From: Nemesobacter sp965249045
GTDB taxonomy: Bacteria; Desulfobacterota_D; UBA1144; Nemesobacterales; Nemesobacteraceae
NCBI GenBank assembly: GCA_965249045.1
Contig: OZ252213.1
Location: forward strand, 992,001 to 1,056,000
Direction of reading: 5' to 3'
Length of the DNA stretch: 64,000 bases
This document shows, piece after piece, positions 1 through 9,012 of this stretch. Under the pieces are notes generated by a model. The model saw nothing but the letters and a program-made list of their open reading frames with translations. It had not been told where the DNA came from and made no database searches. The position numbers and the translations under genes were made by a program. Numbering within the stretch: the stretch's first letter is position 1; the number at the start of each line of letters is the position of its first letter.

Positions 1-35
1 ATCCCTCGGGGCTCGGGCTTTTGGTTTGTTGCGGA

Positions 36-2126
36 TTAAATTTTTGAGAAATCGGCGATCATGAAAAACAGATCTTTTATTTCATTGAGCAAAGCCAGAC
101 GGTTGTCTCTGATCTTCTGGCTTTTGTCCATGACCATTACCGCGTCAAAGAAACGGTCTATGGGACCCGCGAGTGTTTTTATGGACTCAAGGGAACTCAG
201 GTAATCGCTTTGCGTAGCGGTTTTTTTGGAGTCAACTAGTTTTTTTAAGACCGCAGCCTGTGTCTTGGTAAGGGCTTTATGAAGATCCTTTTCTTCTTTT
301 TGTTTGAACAGTTTTTTGTCAAGCGGTGAAGACGGTCTGGTTTTCGCTATGTTGAAAACCCTTTTAAACCCTGTGGCGAGTGCCTCAAAATCCTTGCGTT
401 TCGCGAATTTTCCAAGCGCGTTTATTCTGCGGTAGGCGTCAAGGGGATTGTCAAAACCGGCCGAGATCACGGATTCGACGATATTTCTCTCATAGCCCGA
501 CTCCGTCATTAAATTGCGGAACCTCTCGGAGAAAAATGCCAGAATGTTTTCTTTAAGTTTCTCCTCGGACAGTTTCCCCCTGCGAGTCTTTTGCGCGTCC
601 GTGGAGTCAAGGACAAGCTTGATATTGCGCTCAAGGATTGCGGAAAGGGAAACATCAAACTTTTTCTCTATGGCGATCCTTATTATCCCAAGGGTCTGTC
701 TTCTCAGCGCGTAGGGATCAGAAGACCCGGTAGGTACGAGATCCGCGATGAAGCAGGAGCAGATGTTATCCGTTTTGTCCACGATGCTTAAAAGCGCTCC
801 GGTTTTCGTTCGCGGAAGCTCACCAGTTCTCGCAAGCGGCATGTATTGTTCTTCGATCGCGGTTGCGACGGCTTTCTTCTCCCCGGAGGCAAGCGAGTAG
901 TACTTGCCCATAACACCTTGGAGTTCGGCGAATTCAAAGACCATCTGGGTTGCGAGATCAGACTTTGAAAGTTGGGCGGCCCTCTCAAGGTCGGGGTTTC
1001 CGAACATGTCGGCTGCAAGCGCCCTCATCCGCTCGACCTTTACCCTGTAGCTTCCTATATCCGATAGAAACACCATGCTCTCAAGCTCTTCTGTATAGTC
1101 GCTTAGGTTTTTTTTCGTATCTTCTGAGAAAAAGAATTCGGCGTCGTTCAGTCTTGCCCTTATTACCCGCTCGTTTCCCCTTACAACCACCTGTTTATCC
1201 TTGACCGGGGTTCCGCAGACAAAGATGAAACTGGAAAGTAGTTTCCCGGTCTTCTCAGAATAAACGGGAAAATATTTCTGGTGGTTCTTCATCACGCTTA
1301 TCAGCACTTCCTCGGGCAAACTCAGGTATTTTTTCTCAAACTCTCCCACAAGAACCGTTGGATGCTCGACCAGGTTTACTACGGTTTCAAGCAGTTCGGG
1401 GTCCTCCTTTACCATTCCGCCTATCTTTTTCGCTGCCGTCTCGGTATCTCTTCCTATGATTTCCTTTCTTTTTTCTGGATCTGCCACTACGTTGTTTTTT
1501 TCAAGGGTTTTCAGATAATTTTCCCAGGATGCCACTCGAAACGGCTTCGGGGAAGTGAACCTGTGACCGAAGCTTTGATCTGAACTTTTGATGTTTTCAA
1601 CACTGAATCTGACGGGTTTGCCGTCATAGACCGCCGCTATCCATCTTATGGGCCTTGCGAAAGTTAATTTTCCGCTGCCCCATCTCATTGATTTCCGGAA
1701 GGGAACTGATGAGATCACTCCCGGAAGAATTTCTTTTAGGACAGATGAAGTTTTTCTTCCTTTTACGGTTCTCCTTACGCAGAGAAATTCTCCGTTATCC
1801 CTTTTCGCGATAACGAGTTTCTCGACATCAACTTTCTGGGATCTCGCGAAACCCACCGCGGCCTTGGTGGGTTTACCGCTCTCGTCAAACGCTATTCGCT
1901 TGGGCGGTCCGAAGTTCTCGGTCGTTCGGTCCTTCTGCTTTCTCTCAAGTCTGCTTACCCTTACAGAAAGCCTTCTCGGGGTGTAAAGGATTTCCATTTC
2001 CCCGAACTCAATACCCTTGTCGCGAAGTTCTCCGCTCAGGATACTGCCCAGATCCTCCCGGGCTTTTTCAAGGAAAAGAGCAGGTATTTCCTCCGTTCCG
2101 ATTTCCAGTATCAGTTCTTTTTCCAT
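36..2126 (-). CDS. glyS: glycyl-tRNA synthetase beta subunit
   Basis: Beta chain of the alpha2/beta2 bacterial glycyl-tRNA synthetase, which charges tRNA-Gly in the cytoplasm together with GlyQ. The 696-residue product has the family length (about 690) and opens with the typical MEKELILEIGTEEIPA block; the C-terminal part resembles the tRNA-binding region of arginyl-tRNA synthetase. An upstream in-frame ATG at 2189 exists, but the extra 21 residues are unlike the family and lie inside glyQ, so I take the ATG at 2126. It overlaps the end of glyQ by 16 bases, which suggests translational coupling. The stop codon is at 36-38, so the gene is complete. Confidence 0.95.
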   Translation of the reverse strand: MEKELILEIGTEEIPALFLEKAREDLGSILSGELRDKGIEFGEMEILYTPRRLSVRVSRLERKQKDRTTENFGPPKRIAFDESGKPTKAAVGFARSQKVDVEKLVIAKRDNGEFLCVRRTVKGRKTSSVLKEILPGVISSVPFRKSMRWGSGKLTFARPIRWIAAVYDGKPVRFSVENIKSSDQSFGHRFTSPKPFRVASWENYLKTLEKNNVVADPEKRKEIIGRDTETAAKKIGGMVKEDPELLETVVNLVEHPTVLVGEFEKKYLSLPEEVLISVMKNHQKYFPVYSEKTGKLLSSFIFVCGTPVKDKQVVVRGNERVIRARLNDAEFFFSEDTKKNLSDYTEELESMVFLSDIGSYRVKVERMRALAADMFGNPDLERAAQLSKSDLATQMVFEFAELQGVMGKYYSLASGEKKAVATAIEEQYMPLARTGELPRTKTGALLSIVDKTDNICSCFIADLVPTGSSDPYALRRQTLGIIRIAIEKKFDVSLSAILERNIKLVLDSTDAQKTRRGKLSEEKLKENILAFFSERFRNLMTESGYERNIVESVISAGFDNPLDAYRRINALGKFAKRKDFEALATGFKRVFNIAKTRPSSPLDKKLFKQKEEKDLHKALTKTQAAVLKKLVDSKKTATQSDYLSSLESIKTLAGPIDRFFDAVMVMDKSQKIRDNRLALLNEIKDLFFMIADFSKI

Positions 2127-2998
2127 GGGTTGCTTTTCAGAAGAGGAAATCCCAGATTTTCTCTGGTCTGCAGATACGAACTTGCGCACAGGTTAGCAAG
2201 TGTCCTTACCCTTCCTATGTATGACGCCCGCTCCGCTACCCCTATTGCCCCTCTTGCATCAAGGAGGTTGAAGGTGTGCGAACTTTTAAGACAGTATTCG
2301 TAAGCGGGAAGAGAAAGCTGCTTTTCGATAAGGGATCTGCATTCCCGCTCGTACATGTTGAACAGTTCGCTAAGCATTGCAGGGTCGGATTCCTCGAAGT
2401 TGTATTTTGAGAACTGGACTTCGCTTTGATGATGAATCTCTCCGTACGTTATTCCCTTTGTCCACTCAAGATCGTAAACGCTCTCGACTTCCTGCAGGTA
2501 CATCGCTATTCTTTCGGTTCCGTAGGTGATTTCGGCGGATATCGGGTCAAGATCTATTCCGCCCGCCTGCTGAAAGTAGGTAAACTGCGTTATCTCCATG
2601 CCGTCAAGCCACACCTCCCAGCCAAGTCCCCACGCACCAAGCGTCGGGGACTCCCAGTCGTCTTCAACGAACCTTATATCGTGCTCAAGCGGGTTTATTC
2701 CGAAGGACTTGAGGCTGTCGAGGAAAAGCTCCTGAATATCATCAGGAGAAGGCTTTATTATCACCTGGAACTGATAGTAGTGCTGAAGCCTGTTGGGGTT
2801 ATCGCCGTATCTTCCGTCCGTTGGTCTCCTTGAAGGTTCGACATACGCCACGTGCCAAGGTTCAGGGCCGAGACACCGCAGGAATGTGGCCGGATGAAAA
2901 GTTCCGGCGCCTTTCTCTATATCGTATGGCTGAACCACCAAACATCCTTTAGATGACCAGTAGTCCTGGAGAGCTAGAATCAGTTCCTGATAAGTCAT
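2111..2998 (-). CDS. glyQ: glycyl-tRNA synthetase alpha subunit
   Basis: Catalytic alpha chain of the heterotetrameric glycyl-tRNA synthetase. It begins MTYQELILALQDYWSSKGC and contains the class II aminoacyl-tRNA synthetase core, including the DGRYGDNPNRLQHYYQFQV stretch conserved in GlyQ. About 295 residues, as expected. A TTG lies three codons upstream at 3007; the ATG at 2998 is preferred because it matches family N-termini. It sits between trmFO and glyS on the same strand, 55 bases after trmFO ends, and likely forms one transcript with them. Presence of glyQS rather than a single-chain GlyRS is typical of most Gram-negative bacteria. Confidence 0.95.
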   Translation of the reverse strand: MTYQELILALQDYWSSKGCLVVQPYDIEKGAGTFHPATFLRCLGPEPWHVAYVEPSRRPTDGRYGDNPNRLQHYYQFQVIIKPSPDDIQELFLDSLKSFGINPLEHDIRFVEDDWESPTLGAWGLGWEVWLDGMEITQFTYFQQAGGIDLDPISAEITYGTERIAMYLQEVESVYDLEWTKGITYGEIHHQSEVQFSKYNFEESDPAMLSELFNMYERECRSLIEKQLSLPAYEYCLKSSHTFNLLDARGAIGVAERASYIGRVRTLANLCASSYLQTRENLGFPLLKSNPWKKN

Positions 2999-3053
2999 AA
3001 TCCGCAAAATACTACCATTAAAATATGAGAATCAAACACTCCGTACGCCTCAT

Positions 3054-4376
3054 CTACTCGTAAGGACTGTATGCGCCGATGCTCTCAAGGGCCTTTTGCG
3101 CTATAAGCATCCGTTTTTTTTCTTTTCCCATCCTCCCTTCCACTTTGGGGAAGAGTCCGAAGTTTATGTTCATTGGCTGAAACCCGGTTTTTCCGGGAGC
3201 CGAGATGTACTCAAGCAGGGAACCTATGGACGTTTCCCTTGGAATGGGGGCAGGTAGGAGTCCGAGTGCTTTTCTCGAGGCATTTATTCCGCAGACGATT
3301 CCAGTTGCCGCGGATTCGACGTATCCTTCAACTCCCGTTATCTGTCCGGCGAAGAAAACGCTTGGGCGGGTTTTTAGGGAAAGGTTTTTCTCAAGCAGCC
3401 TTGGAGAATCTATGTACGTGTTTCTGTGTACGCTTCCGTATCTTAAAAATTCCGCCCCCTCAAGCCCCGGAATCTTTTTGAAAACGGTTCTTTGCTGCGG
3501 GTATCTGAGTTTTGTTTGAAAACCCACCATGTTGTACATTGTCTCCTCGCTGTTCTCCGTTCTTAGCTGCAGGACGGCAAAGGGGGTTTTGCCAGTTTTC
3601 GGATTAACAAGGCCGACGGGTTTCAGGGGGCCGAACCGAAGCGTATCCTTTCCTCTCTCGCACATGACCTCAACCGGCATACAGCTTTGAAAATAAATCG
3701 CTTTCTCAAACTCTCTGGTTTCCACTTTTTCTCCGCAAAGCATGTCGTTTACAAGCTCGTAGTACTGATTCTCCGAGAGCGGACAGTTGAGATAATCCCC
3801 TTCTCCCGAGTCCCCGCGGTCGTATCTGGATCCCCTGAAGATTTTTGAGTGGTCGATTGTATCTGCATCGATTATCGGCGAGATAGCGTCGTAGAAGTAA
3901 AGATATTCGGATTCTGTAAGCGAGGAAATCTCAGCGCAGAGCGCATCCGAGGTGAGCGGGCCGGTGGCTACGATCACGATGCCGTCTTCGGGTATTTTCG
4001 TTACCTCTTCCCTTCTTAAGTCTATAAGCTCGTTACCTTGGATTTCTCGCGTTATGTAATCCGAGAATATCTCCCTGTCGACCGCGAGGGCTTTTTCGGC
4101 CGGAACCTTTGACGCTTCGGCCGCCTCAATGACAAGTGAGCCAAGAGATTTCATTTCCTCTTTCAGTATTCCCGAGGCGTTTTCCATGGATGATGATTTC
4201 AGGGAATTGCTGCACACAAGCTCTGCGAGACCCGAGGTTCTGTGTGCGGCGGTCTTCTTGCGGGGCCTCATTTCGTAGAGGGTTGTCCTTATTCCGAATT
4301 TCGTTACCTGGTTCGCGGCTTCGACTCCTGCGAGTCCCGCGCCGATTATGGTTATCGATGGCTGTTTTCCGTTCAT
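3054..4376 (-). CDS. trmFO: methylenetetrahydrofolate-tRNA (uracil-5-)-methyltransferase TrmFO
   Basis: FAD- and folate-dependent enzyme that methylates U54 in the T-loop of tRNAs. The N-terminus carries the dinucleotide-binding motif IIGAGLAGVEAANQ (about residues 10-23), and the GAGLAG...EMRP pattern distinguishes it from the related GidA/MnmG. 440 residues, the normal length. It uses methylene-THF instead of S-adenosylmethionine, a solution found in Firmicutes, deltaproteobacteria and several deep Gram-negative lineages but not in E. coli. It heads the trmFO-glyQ-glyS run. A near-perfect palindrome lies 32 bases upstream of the start (4408-4426). Confidence 0.95.
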   Translation of the reverse strand: MNGKQPSITIIGAGLAGVEAANQVTKFGIRTTLYEMRPRKKTAAHRTSGLAELVCSNSLKSSSMENASGILKEEMKSLGSLVIEAAEASKVPAEKALAVDREIFSDYITREIQGNELIDLRREEVTKIPEDGIVIVATGPLTSDALCAEISSLTESEYLYFYDAISPIIDADTIDHSKIFRGSRYDRGDSGEGDYLNCPLSENQYYELVNDMLCGEKVETREFEKAIYFQSCMPVEVMCERGKDTLRFGPLKPVGLVNPKTGKTPFAVLQLRTENSEETMYNMVGFQTKLRYPQQRTVFKKIPGLEGAEFLRYGSVHRNTYIDSPRLLEKNLSLKTRPSVFFAGQITGVEGYVESAATGIVCGINASRKALGLLPAPIPRETSIGSLLEYISAPGKTGFQPMNINFGLFPKVEGRMGKEKKRMLIAQKALESIGAYSPYE

Positions 4377-4407
4377 AAGAAAAATCCCGAAATGGTCTGT
4401 TTCTGGT

Positions 4408-4426
4408 CTAGATGCCGGCTATCTAG
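4408..4426. promoter_or_regulatory. near-perfect palindrome upstream of trmFO
   Basis: CTAGATGCCGGCTATCTAG: two 6-base arms (CTAGAT/ATCTAG) around the self-complementary core GCCGGC with one extra base. It lies 32 bases upstream of the trmFO start in the divergent trmFO/gph intergenic region. The position and symmetry fit a protein operator, but no factor is known, and a short mRNA hairpin is equally possible. Confidence 0.3.
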
Positions 4427-4600
4427 TCTAGAGCAGTTTTCTGGTTTTGAGAAATCATATTATCATTGTGAAGTGACGGGGAATCAAAAACATGGTTGCT
4501 TGGGGCCGTGATTTCTGACCACAGAATCTGGGCTGCCAGTGCGAAAACAAATTGTTTTCTTTGGGTATTATATTCCCACTCTTTGATTAAGTGCAGAACT

Positions 4601-5260
4601 ATGAGCTACGGAGCAGTTGTATTTGATCTTGACGGAACCCTGATTGACTCTCTTGAGGATCTTGCCGACGCGGTGAATCAGGCGCTTAGCATAAACGGGT
4701 TTCCGACGCGCGCGACCGGGTGTTTCAAGTACTTTATAGGAAAAGGCCCCAAGATCATGGTGGCAAGAGCCCTTCCCGAGGACAGAAGAAACGATGAAAC
4801 TGTCGTTGAAAAGTGTCTTGGGGATTTCAACAGTATCTACAGCCGTGACTTTAACGTAAAAACCACTCTTTATGACGGCATACCGGATCTTCTGGACGAA
4901 CTTTCCGAAAGAGGCATGAAAAAGGCGATTCTGACCAATAAGCCGCACACGTTTACCGAAAAATACGTGGAGGACCTGCTTGCGGACTGGAATTTTGAGG
5001 TGGTCATAGGTCAGAGAGATGAAATTCCTAGAAAACCCGACCCCTCGGGAGCGCTTCGGATATCAAGGGAACTCGGGGTTGAATCCTCGCGCGTGGTTTA
5101 CCTTGGAGACTCGGGAGTGGATATGCTTACCGCTGTCAGGGCGGGCATGCTTCCGGTGGGAGTTCTCTGGGGATTTCGAACGGGTGACGAACTTCGCGAA
5201 AACGGAGCCGAGCACCTTATAGAAACTCCGATGGAACTGCTTTCGATAATTGACTTGTAG
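4601..5260 (+). CDS. gph: HAD-superfamily phosphoglycolate phosphatase
   Basis: Haloacid-dehalogenase-type phosphatase that most likely hydrolyses 2-phosphoglycolate. Motif I is VVFDLDGTLIDS near residues 6-17, with the nucleophile in DLDGT. Motif II is the T in ILTNKPH. Motif III is K in RKPDPSGA, and motif IV is YLGDSGVDM. About 219 residues, usual for Gph. The frame is open back to 4496, but the 35 extra residues are not family-like; the ATG at 4601 starts directly before motif I. It precedes purK by 19 bases on the same strand. Substrate choice among HAD phosphatases cannot be fixed by sequence alone. Confidence 0.85.
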   Translation: MSYGAVVFDLDGTLIDSLEDLADAVNQALSINGFPTRATGCFKYFIGKGPKIMVARALPEDRRNDETVVEKCLGDFNSIYSRDFNVKTTLYDGIPDLLDELSERGMKKAILTNKPHTFTEKYVEDLLADWNFEVVIGQRDEIPRKPDPSGALRISRELGVESSRVVYLGDSGVDMLTAVRAGMLPVGVLWGFRTGDELRENGAEHLIETPMELLSIIDL

Positions 5261-5279
5261 TTTCTGCAGTGTGATGACC

Positions 5280-6425
5280 ATGGATTTTGAACAGATAAAA
5301 CTGGGGATTCTTGGAGGCGGACAGTTGGGGAAAATGCTTTGTCTCGTTGCAAGCAACTGGAACCTCAGCACCTATGTGCTTGATCCTTCCTCCGATTGTC
5401 CGGCAGCGTCTGTGTGTACCGGGTTTTCCCATGGTGATTTCAGGAATTACGAGGATGTTTACGCGTTTGGCAAAAACGTTGACATTCTGACCATAGAGAT
5501 TGAGCATGTGAATCTTCAGGCGCTTTTCCGCCTGCAGGAAGAAGGAGTCGTTATAAGGCCCGGACCCCACGCGCTTGAACTTATACAGGACAAGGCCAAG
5601 CAGAAGAGGTTCTACACTTCAAAGGGGCTCCCCACTGCGGACTTTTCGGTTTTTCCGGGAAAAGAAGCGATAGTTGCAGCTGTCGAGTCCGGGGAAATAA
5701 GAATTCCTTTCGTTCAAAAACTTTCAAAGACGGGTTATGACGGAAGGGGAATATACGTCGTAAGGGAAAAAGAGCAGCTCAGCGATCTTTTGGCGGGGGA
5801 ATCTGTCGTCGAGGATCTTGTTGACGTGGAGAAGGAAATTTCCGTTATAGTTTCGCGCAATTCCGCTGGAGAAATGAAATGCTTCCCTCCGGTTGAGATG
5901 GTGTTTAACAGCCACGCCAACATAGTTGAATTCCTAATAAGTCCCTGTGAGCTTGACGACGCTCTATTTGTTCGTGCATGTGAACTTGCCGAGCATACGA
6001 TAAAATCTTTTGACATGTGTGGAATCCTCGCGGTTGAGATGTTTCTTTCCAAAAAAGGCGACATTCTCATAAACGAATCCGCTCCGAGACCGCATAACAG
6101 CGGGCATCACACGATTGACGCCGCACGCACCTCGCAGTACGAACAGTGTCTGAGATCAATTCTGGATCTTCCTCCAGGCGATACTGAAATAAAAACTCCT
6201 TCCGTTATGATTAACATTCTCGGGCAGCCGGGTTTCGAGGGTCAGGTAAGATACGAGGGGCTTCGCGGATGCATGAGTGTTGAGGGAGCCAAGTTTCATA
6301 TATACGGTAAAACCCAGACTAAGCCTTACAGGAAAATGGGACATGTAACGGTGCTTGACGATGATATTTCAAGCGCGCTTGAGAAGGCAAAGTTCATAAT
6401 GAATAATCTGAGGGCGGTAGCATGA
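5280..6425 (+). CDS. purK: N5-carboxyaminoimidazole ribonucleotide synthase
   Basis: ATP-grasp enzyme that converts AIR, bicarbonate and ATP to N5-CAIR in purine synthesis. The start MDFEQIKLGILGGGQLGKML gives the nucleotide-binding glycine loop right at the N-terminus. The central EIEHVN and the later GYDGRGIYVV and INESAPRPHNSGHHT segments are PurK hallmarks. 381 residues. ATG codons at 5274 and 5280 are both possible; 5280 fits the family better. Its stop overlaps the purE start by four bases (ATGA), so the two are translationally coupled and together perform the two-step carboxylation. Confidence 0.95.
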   Translation: MDFEQIKLGILGGGQLGKMLCLVASNWNLSTYVLDPSSDCPAASVCTGFSHGDFRNYEDVYAFGKNVDILTIEIEHVNLQALFRLQEEGVVIRPGPHALELIQDKAKQKRFYTSKGLPTADFSVFPGKEAIVAAVESGEIRIPFVQKLSKTGYDGRGIYVVREKEQLSDLLAGESVVEDLVDVEKEISVIVSRNSAGEMKCFPPVEMVFNSHANIVEFLISPCELDDALFVRACELAEHTIKSFDMCGILAVEMFLSKKGDILINESAPRPHNSGHHTIDAARTSQYEQCLRSILDLPPGDTEIKTPSVMINILGQPGFEGQVRYEGLRGCMSVEGAKFHIYGKTQTKPYRKMGHVTVLDDDISSALEKAKFIMNNLRAVA

Positions 6426-6964
6426 AACCTGTTTTAGTAAGCGTTATCATGGGTTCTGACTCGGACCTTGCGGTCATGGCAGAAGCGGTCGAGGTGCTGG
6501 AGCAATTCGGCATAGGGCATGAAGTCACCATAGTCTCGGCGCACAGAACTCCGGAGCGTCTTGTCGATTTTTCGAAAAAAGCTCACAAAAGAGGAATCAA
6601 AGTCATAATAGCCGGAGCGGGAGGCGCCGCGCATCTTCCGGGAATGGTAGCTTCCGTTTCTCCTCTCCCGGTCATAGGGGTTCCAATAAAATCCTCAAAT
6701 TCGATTGACGGATGGGATTCCGTACTTTCCATCCTGCAGATGCCCTCAGGTGTTCCGGTCGCTACAGTCGCTTTAGGCGGGGCTAAAAACGCCGGCATCC
6801 TCGCCGTTGAGATTCTTTCGGTTGCCGACCCCGAGCTTTCACGTGCGGTGGCTGAGTACAAGAAGAAGCTTTCTTCTGAGGTAAAGAAAAAGGCCGTGCG
6901 GCTCGAAAAGCTGGGCGCCTCGGTTTATCTTGAGCGAATGAAGGCAGGGGAAGAGACTTCCTGA
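6422..6964 (+). CDS. purE: N5-carboxyaminoimidazole ribonucleotide mutase
   Basis: PurE class I: moves the carboxyl group of N5-CAIR to C4, giving CAIR. The signature MGSDSDLAVM is near residue 10, followed by SAHRTPERL and AGAGGAAHLPGMVA, the last containing the active-site loop. The presence of purK immediately upstream supports the class I mutase role. 180 residues, slightly longer than E. coli PurE (169) through a charged C-terminal tail. Last gene of gph-purK-purE; it ends ten bases before the convergent gene at 6975. Confidence 0.95.
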   Translation: MKPVLVSVIMGSDSDLAVMAEAVEVLEQFGIGHEVTIVSAHRTPERLVDFSKKAHKRGIKVIIAGAGGAAHLPGMVASVSPLPVIGVPIKSSNSIDGWDSVLSILQMPSGVPVATVALGGAKNAGILAVEILSVADPELSRAVAEYKKKLSSEVKKKAVRLEKLGASVYLERMKAGEETS

Positions 6965-6974
6965 AGTTCCACAC

Positions 6975-7397
6975 TTACTGTATTGTCTTGTTACCCGGCT
7001 CGTAGCCCCGTACGGGGATTGGCGAGGCGTGATGAAAGATCATAAGCCATCTGTCGCCTTGCTTCTCGAATATGTTGGTTGACTGCGAGAGATTGAACAT
7101 GACCGGGTCTCTTTTTATGTATACCATCTCCTGCAGGCAGGTTACCCAGGCGATGTTGTCACTTATATCCACTGTCACGTTTGAAATGCTGATGTCGACT
7201 TGATCCTCGGGGTCAAAGACGCTCTCCCAACTCTGTCTGATGGCTTGCCAGTTGCGAAGAGCGGTCCATCCCGGATGAACGCAGCCTGACCTTGAGTCCT
7301 TTATCCAGATCTCTCCCATAAGCTCGAGATTCCTGGTTCCCAAGGCCTCGTAAAAAAGGTTGTTAATCCTGAGTATTTCCTCGTTGTCCTTTTTCAT
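6975..7397 (-). CDS. SnoaL/NTF2-like fold protein
   Basis: 140-residue protein with the alpha+beta cone pattern of the SnoaL-like/NTF2 superfamily (SnoaL_3 or DUF4440 type). An N-terminal helix (EEILRINNLFYEALGTRN) is followed by short helices and then beta strands rich in aromatic residues, ending IFEKQGDRWLMIFHHASP. The HHAS stretch before the C-terminus is common in this group. Members include ketosteroid-isomerase-like enzymes and non-catalytic ligand binders, and no substrate can be assigned. No signal peptide, so cytoplasmic. It stands alone on the minus strand between purE and rseP and may be co-transcribed after rseP's upstream genes or have its own promoter. Confidence 0.8.
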   Translation of the reverse strand: MKKDNEEILRINNLFYEALGTRNLELMGEIWIKDSRSGCVHPGWTALRNWQAIRQSWESVFDPEDQVDISISNVTVDISDNIAWVTCLQEMVYIKRDPVMFNLSQSTNIFEKQGDRWLMIFHHASPIPVRGYEPGNKTIQ

Positions 7398-7423
7398 AGT
7401 TGTTGGTTTAGTCCTAGGTAATT

Positions 7424-9010
7424 TTACCGGAAAAGATCGAGAATTCTGCCGAACTGCGAGAAGATGTCTTCACGCATCCTCAGAATGTCGTTATACAGGG
7501 CTGCCGCCATGATGAAAATAAGAAAGGAAAATCCGATTCGCTGGGTTATCTCAAGGGTTTTTACGCTAAGCGGCCTTCTCTTTATCTTCTCAATGCCCAG
7601 ATAGAGCAGATGTCCTCCGTCGAGCATTGGTATGGGGAGAAGGTTTATTAACGCGAGATTTATGCTTATAAGCGAGGTGAACTGAAGAAGATTCGATATG
7701 CCGCTTTGGGCTACCGCTCCTGACACCTTGGCTATGAGAAGGGGTCCCGCGACCGTTTTGCCGGCAGTGGCAAGCGCTATTTTCCCGGTTACGAGCTTGA
7801 ATAGAAACCCGAAGAAAAGAATGGTGATCTCAACCGTCATGCGTGCCGCTTCGGCTATTCCCTTGCGGATCGATTCGAAAAAGCCGTATTTTTTAAGCAC
7901 GCTGTCCGTACGGGGAGTAATGCCGATTATATAGCGCTCAATACCTTGTTCCATTTCCGCTGCCAGGAGAAAATTCATCTCATCTCCACCGCGCTCAATC
8001 GTAAAATCAAGCCTTTTGCCCCCGCTTTCGGCTATTATGTCAGACATATGGTTCCAGTCCGTAACCTCTACGCCATCTATTGCCTTTATCTTGTCTCCCG
8101 GACGTATGCCTGCCTTCCAGGCGGGGCGGCCCTCGGATACCTGCTCTATGGTCGCGGCTATGGGTCTTGCAAATCCGGTCTCTACCCTGCCGTCGGGACC
8201 GGCTTCTGCGAAAAGAGCGAGAGTCCTGATCTCGCTTCCGGTTCTCACCCTGAATTCAAGCAGCGAATCGGGGTTTGAGTGAACGCCAATGTTTACGTCT
8301 CTCCAGCTCTTGACCTCTTTTCCGTTTATGCTGAGTATCCTGTCACCCGCGGCGAATCCCGAGAGACGGGCGGGGGAATCTTTTTTTATGTAAGTTATGT
8401 CCGGAGGATCTTCCAGATAACCGGAGACACTTATGCCGAACATGAACACGAGAGGCATGAAGAAGAAGGGGATTATGAAATTCATAGCCGGCCCCGCTAT
8501 GACCACCAGGAACCTGTCGGTAATGGACTTTGCGGAAAATCCTCTCTGGTAGTCCTTTTCGTAATAGGCTTCTATATCATAAAGGACTGAACGGCTGACG
8601 AGGAGAGTGTAAATCTTTCCGGCTCTTTCCACTTCGAGTTCTTTTTGCTGATTCGGGTCTGATTTTAGCGAGTAGAGAAGCTTTTCCCAGCTTGCGTACT
8701 TCTCAAGACTGAATCCCTTCATCCCGATAATTCTGTCTCCTGAGGCAAGTGGCGATTCTGTGTCCGCGACGCTTTCGACAATTATGTTTCCCTCTTTTCC
8801 CTCGCCGTACATCTTCACGTATCCGCCGAGGGGAAGGGCTGAAATGAGATATTCCGTTTCGCCTCTTACGAAAGAAACAAGTTTCGGGCCGAAACCCAGA
8901 GAGAATTGCTCGACCCTGATATTGCTTCTTTTCGCGAGCAGAAAATGCCCCAGTTCGTGGAAAAAGACTAGAATTCCTATTACGAAGATAAAAGCCAGGA
9001 TTGTGATCAT
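7424..9010 (-). CDS. rseP: RIP metalloprotease RseP (site-2 protease)
   Basis: Membrane-embedded zinc protease that cleaves anti-sigma factors or remnant signal peptides within the inner membrane. HELGH at residues 18-22 supplies two zinc ligands and the catalytic Glu. The second metal motif is NLLPIPMLDGG near the C-terminus. Two PDZ regions lie between (around GDRILSINGKEV and GDKIKAIDGVEV). 528 residues against about 450 in E. coli, with extra sequence before the first PDZ. The frame is open to 9061, but the ATG at 9010 places the first membrane segment at the N-terminus. Starts two bases after dxr stops; same operon as uppS-dxr. Confidence 0.93.
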   Translation of the reverse strand: MITILAFIFVIGILVFFHELGHFLLAKRSNIRVEQFSLGFGPKLVSFVRGETEYLISALPLGGYVKMYGEGKEGNIIVESVADTESPLASGDRIIGMKGFSLEKYASWEKLLYSLKSDPNQQKELEVERAGKIYTLLVSRSVLYDIEAYYEKDYQRGFSAKSITDRFLVVIAGPAMNFIIPFFFMPLVFMFGISVSGYLEDPPDITYIKKDSPARLSGFAAGDRILSINGKEVKSWRDVNIGVHSNPDSLLEFRVRTGSEIRTLALFAEAGPDGRVETGFARPIAATIEQVSEGRPAWKAGIRPGDKIKAIDGVEVTDWNHMSDIIAESGGKRLDFTIERGGDEMNFLLAAEMEQGIERYIIGITPRTDSVLKKYGFFESIRKGIAEAARMTVEITILFFGFLFKLVTGKIALATAGKTVAGPLLIAKVSGAVAQSGISNLLQFTSLISINLALINLLPIPMLDGGHLLYLGIEKIKRRPLSVKTLEITQRIGFSFLIFIMAAALYNDILRMREDIFSQFGRILDLFR

Positions 9011-9012
9011 CG

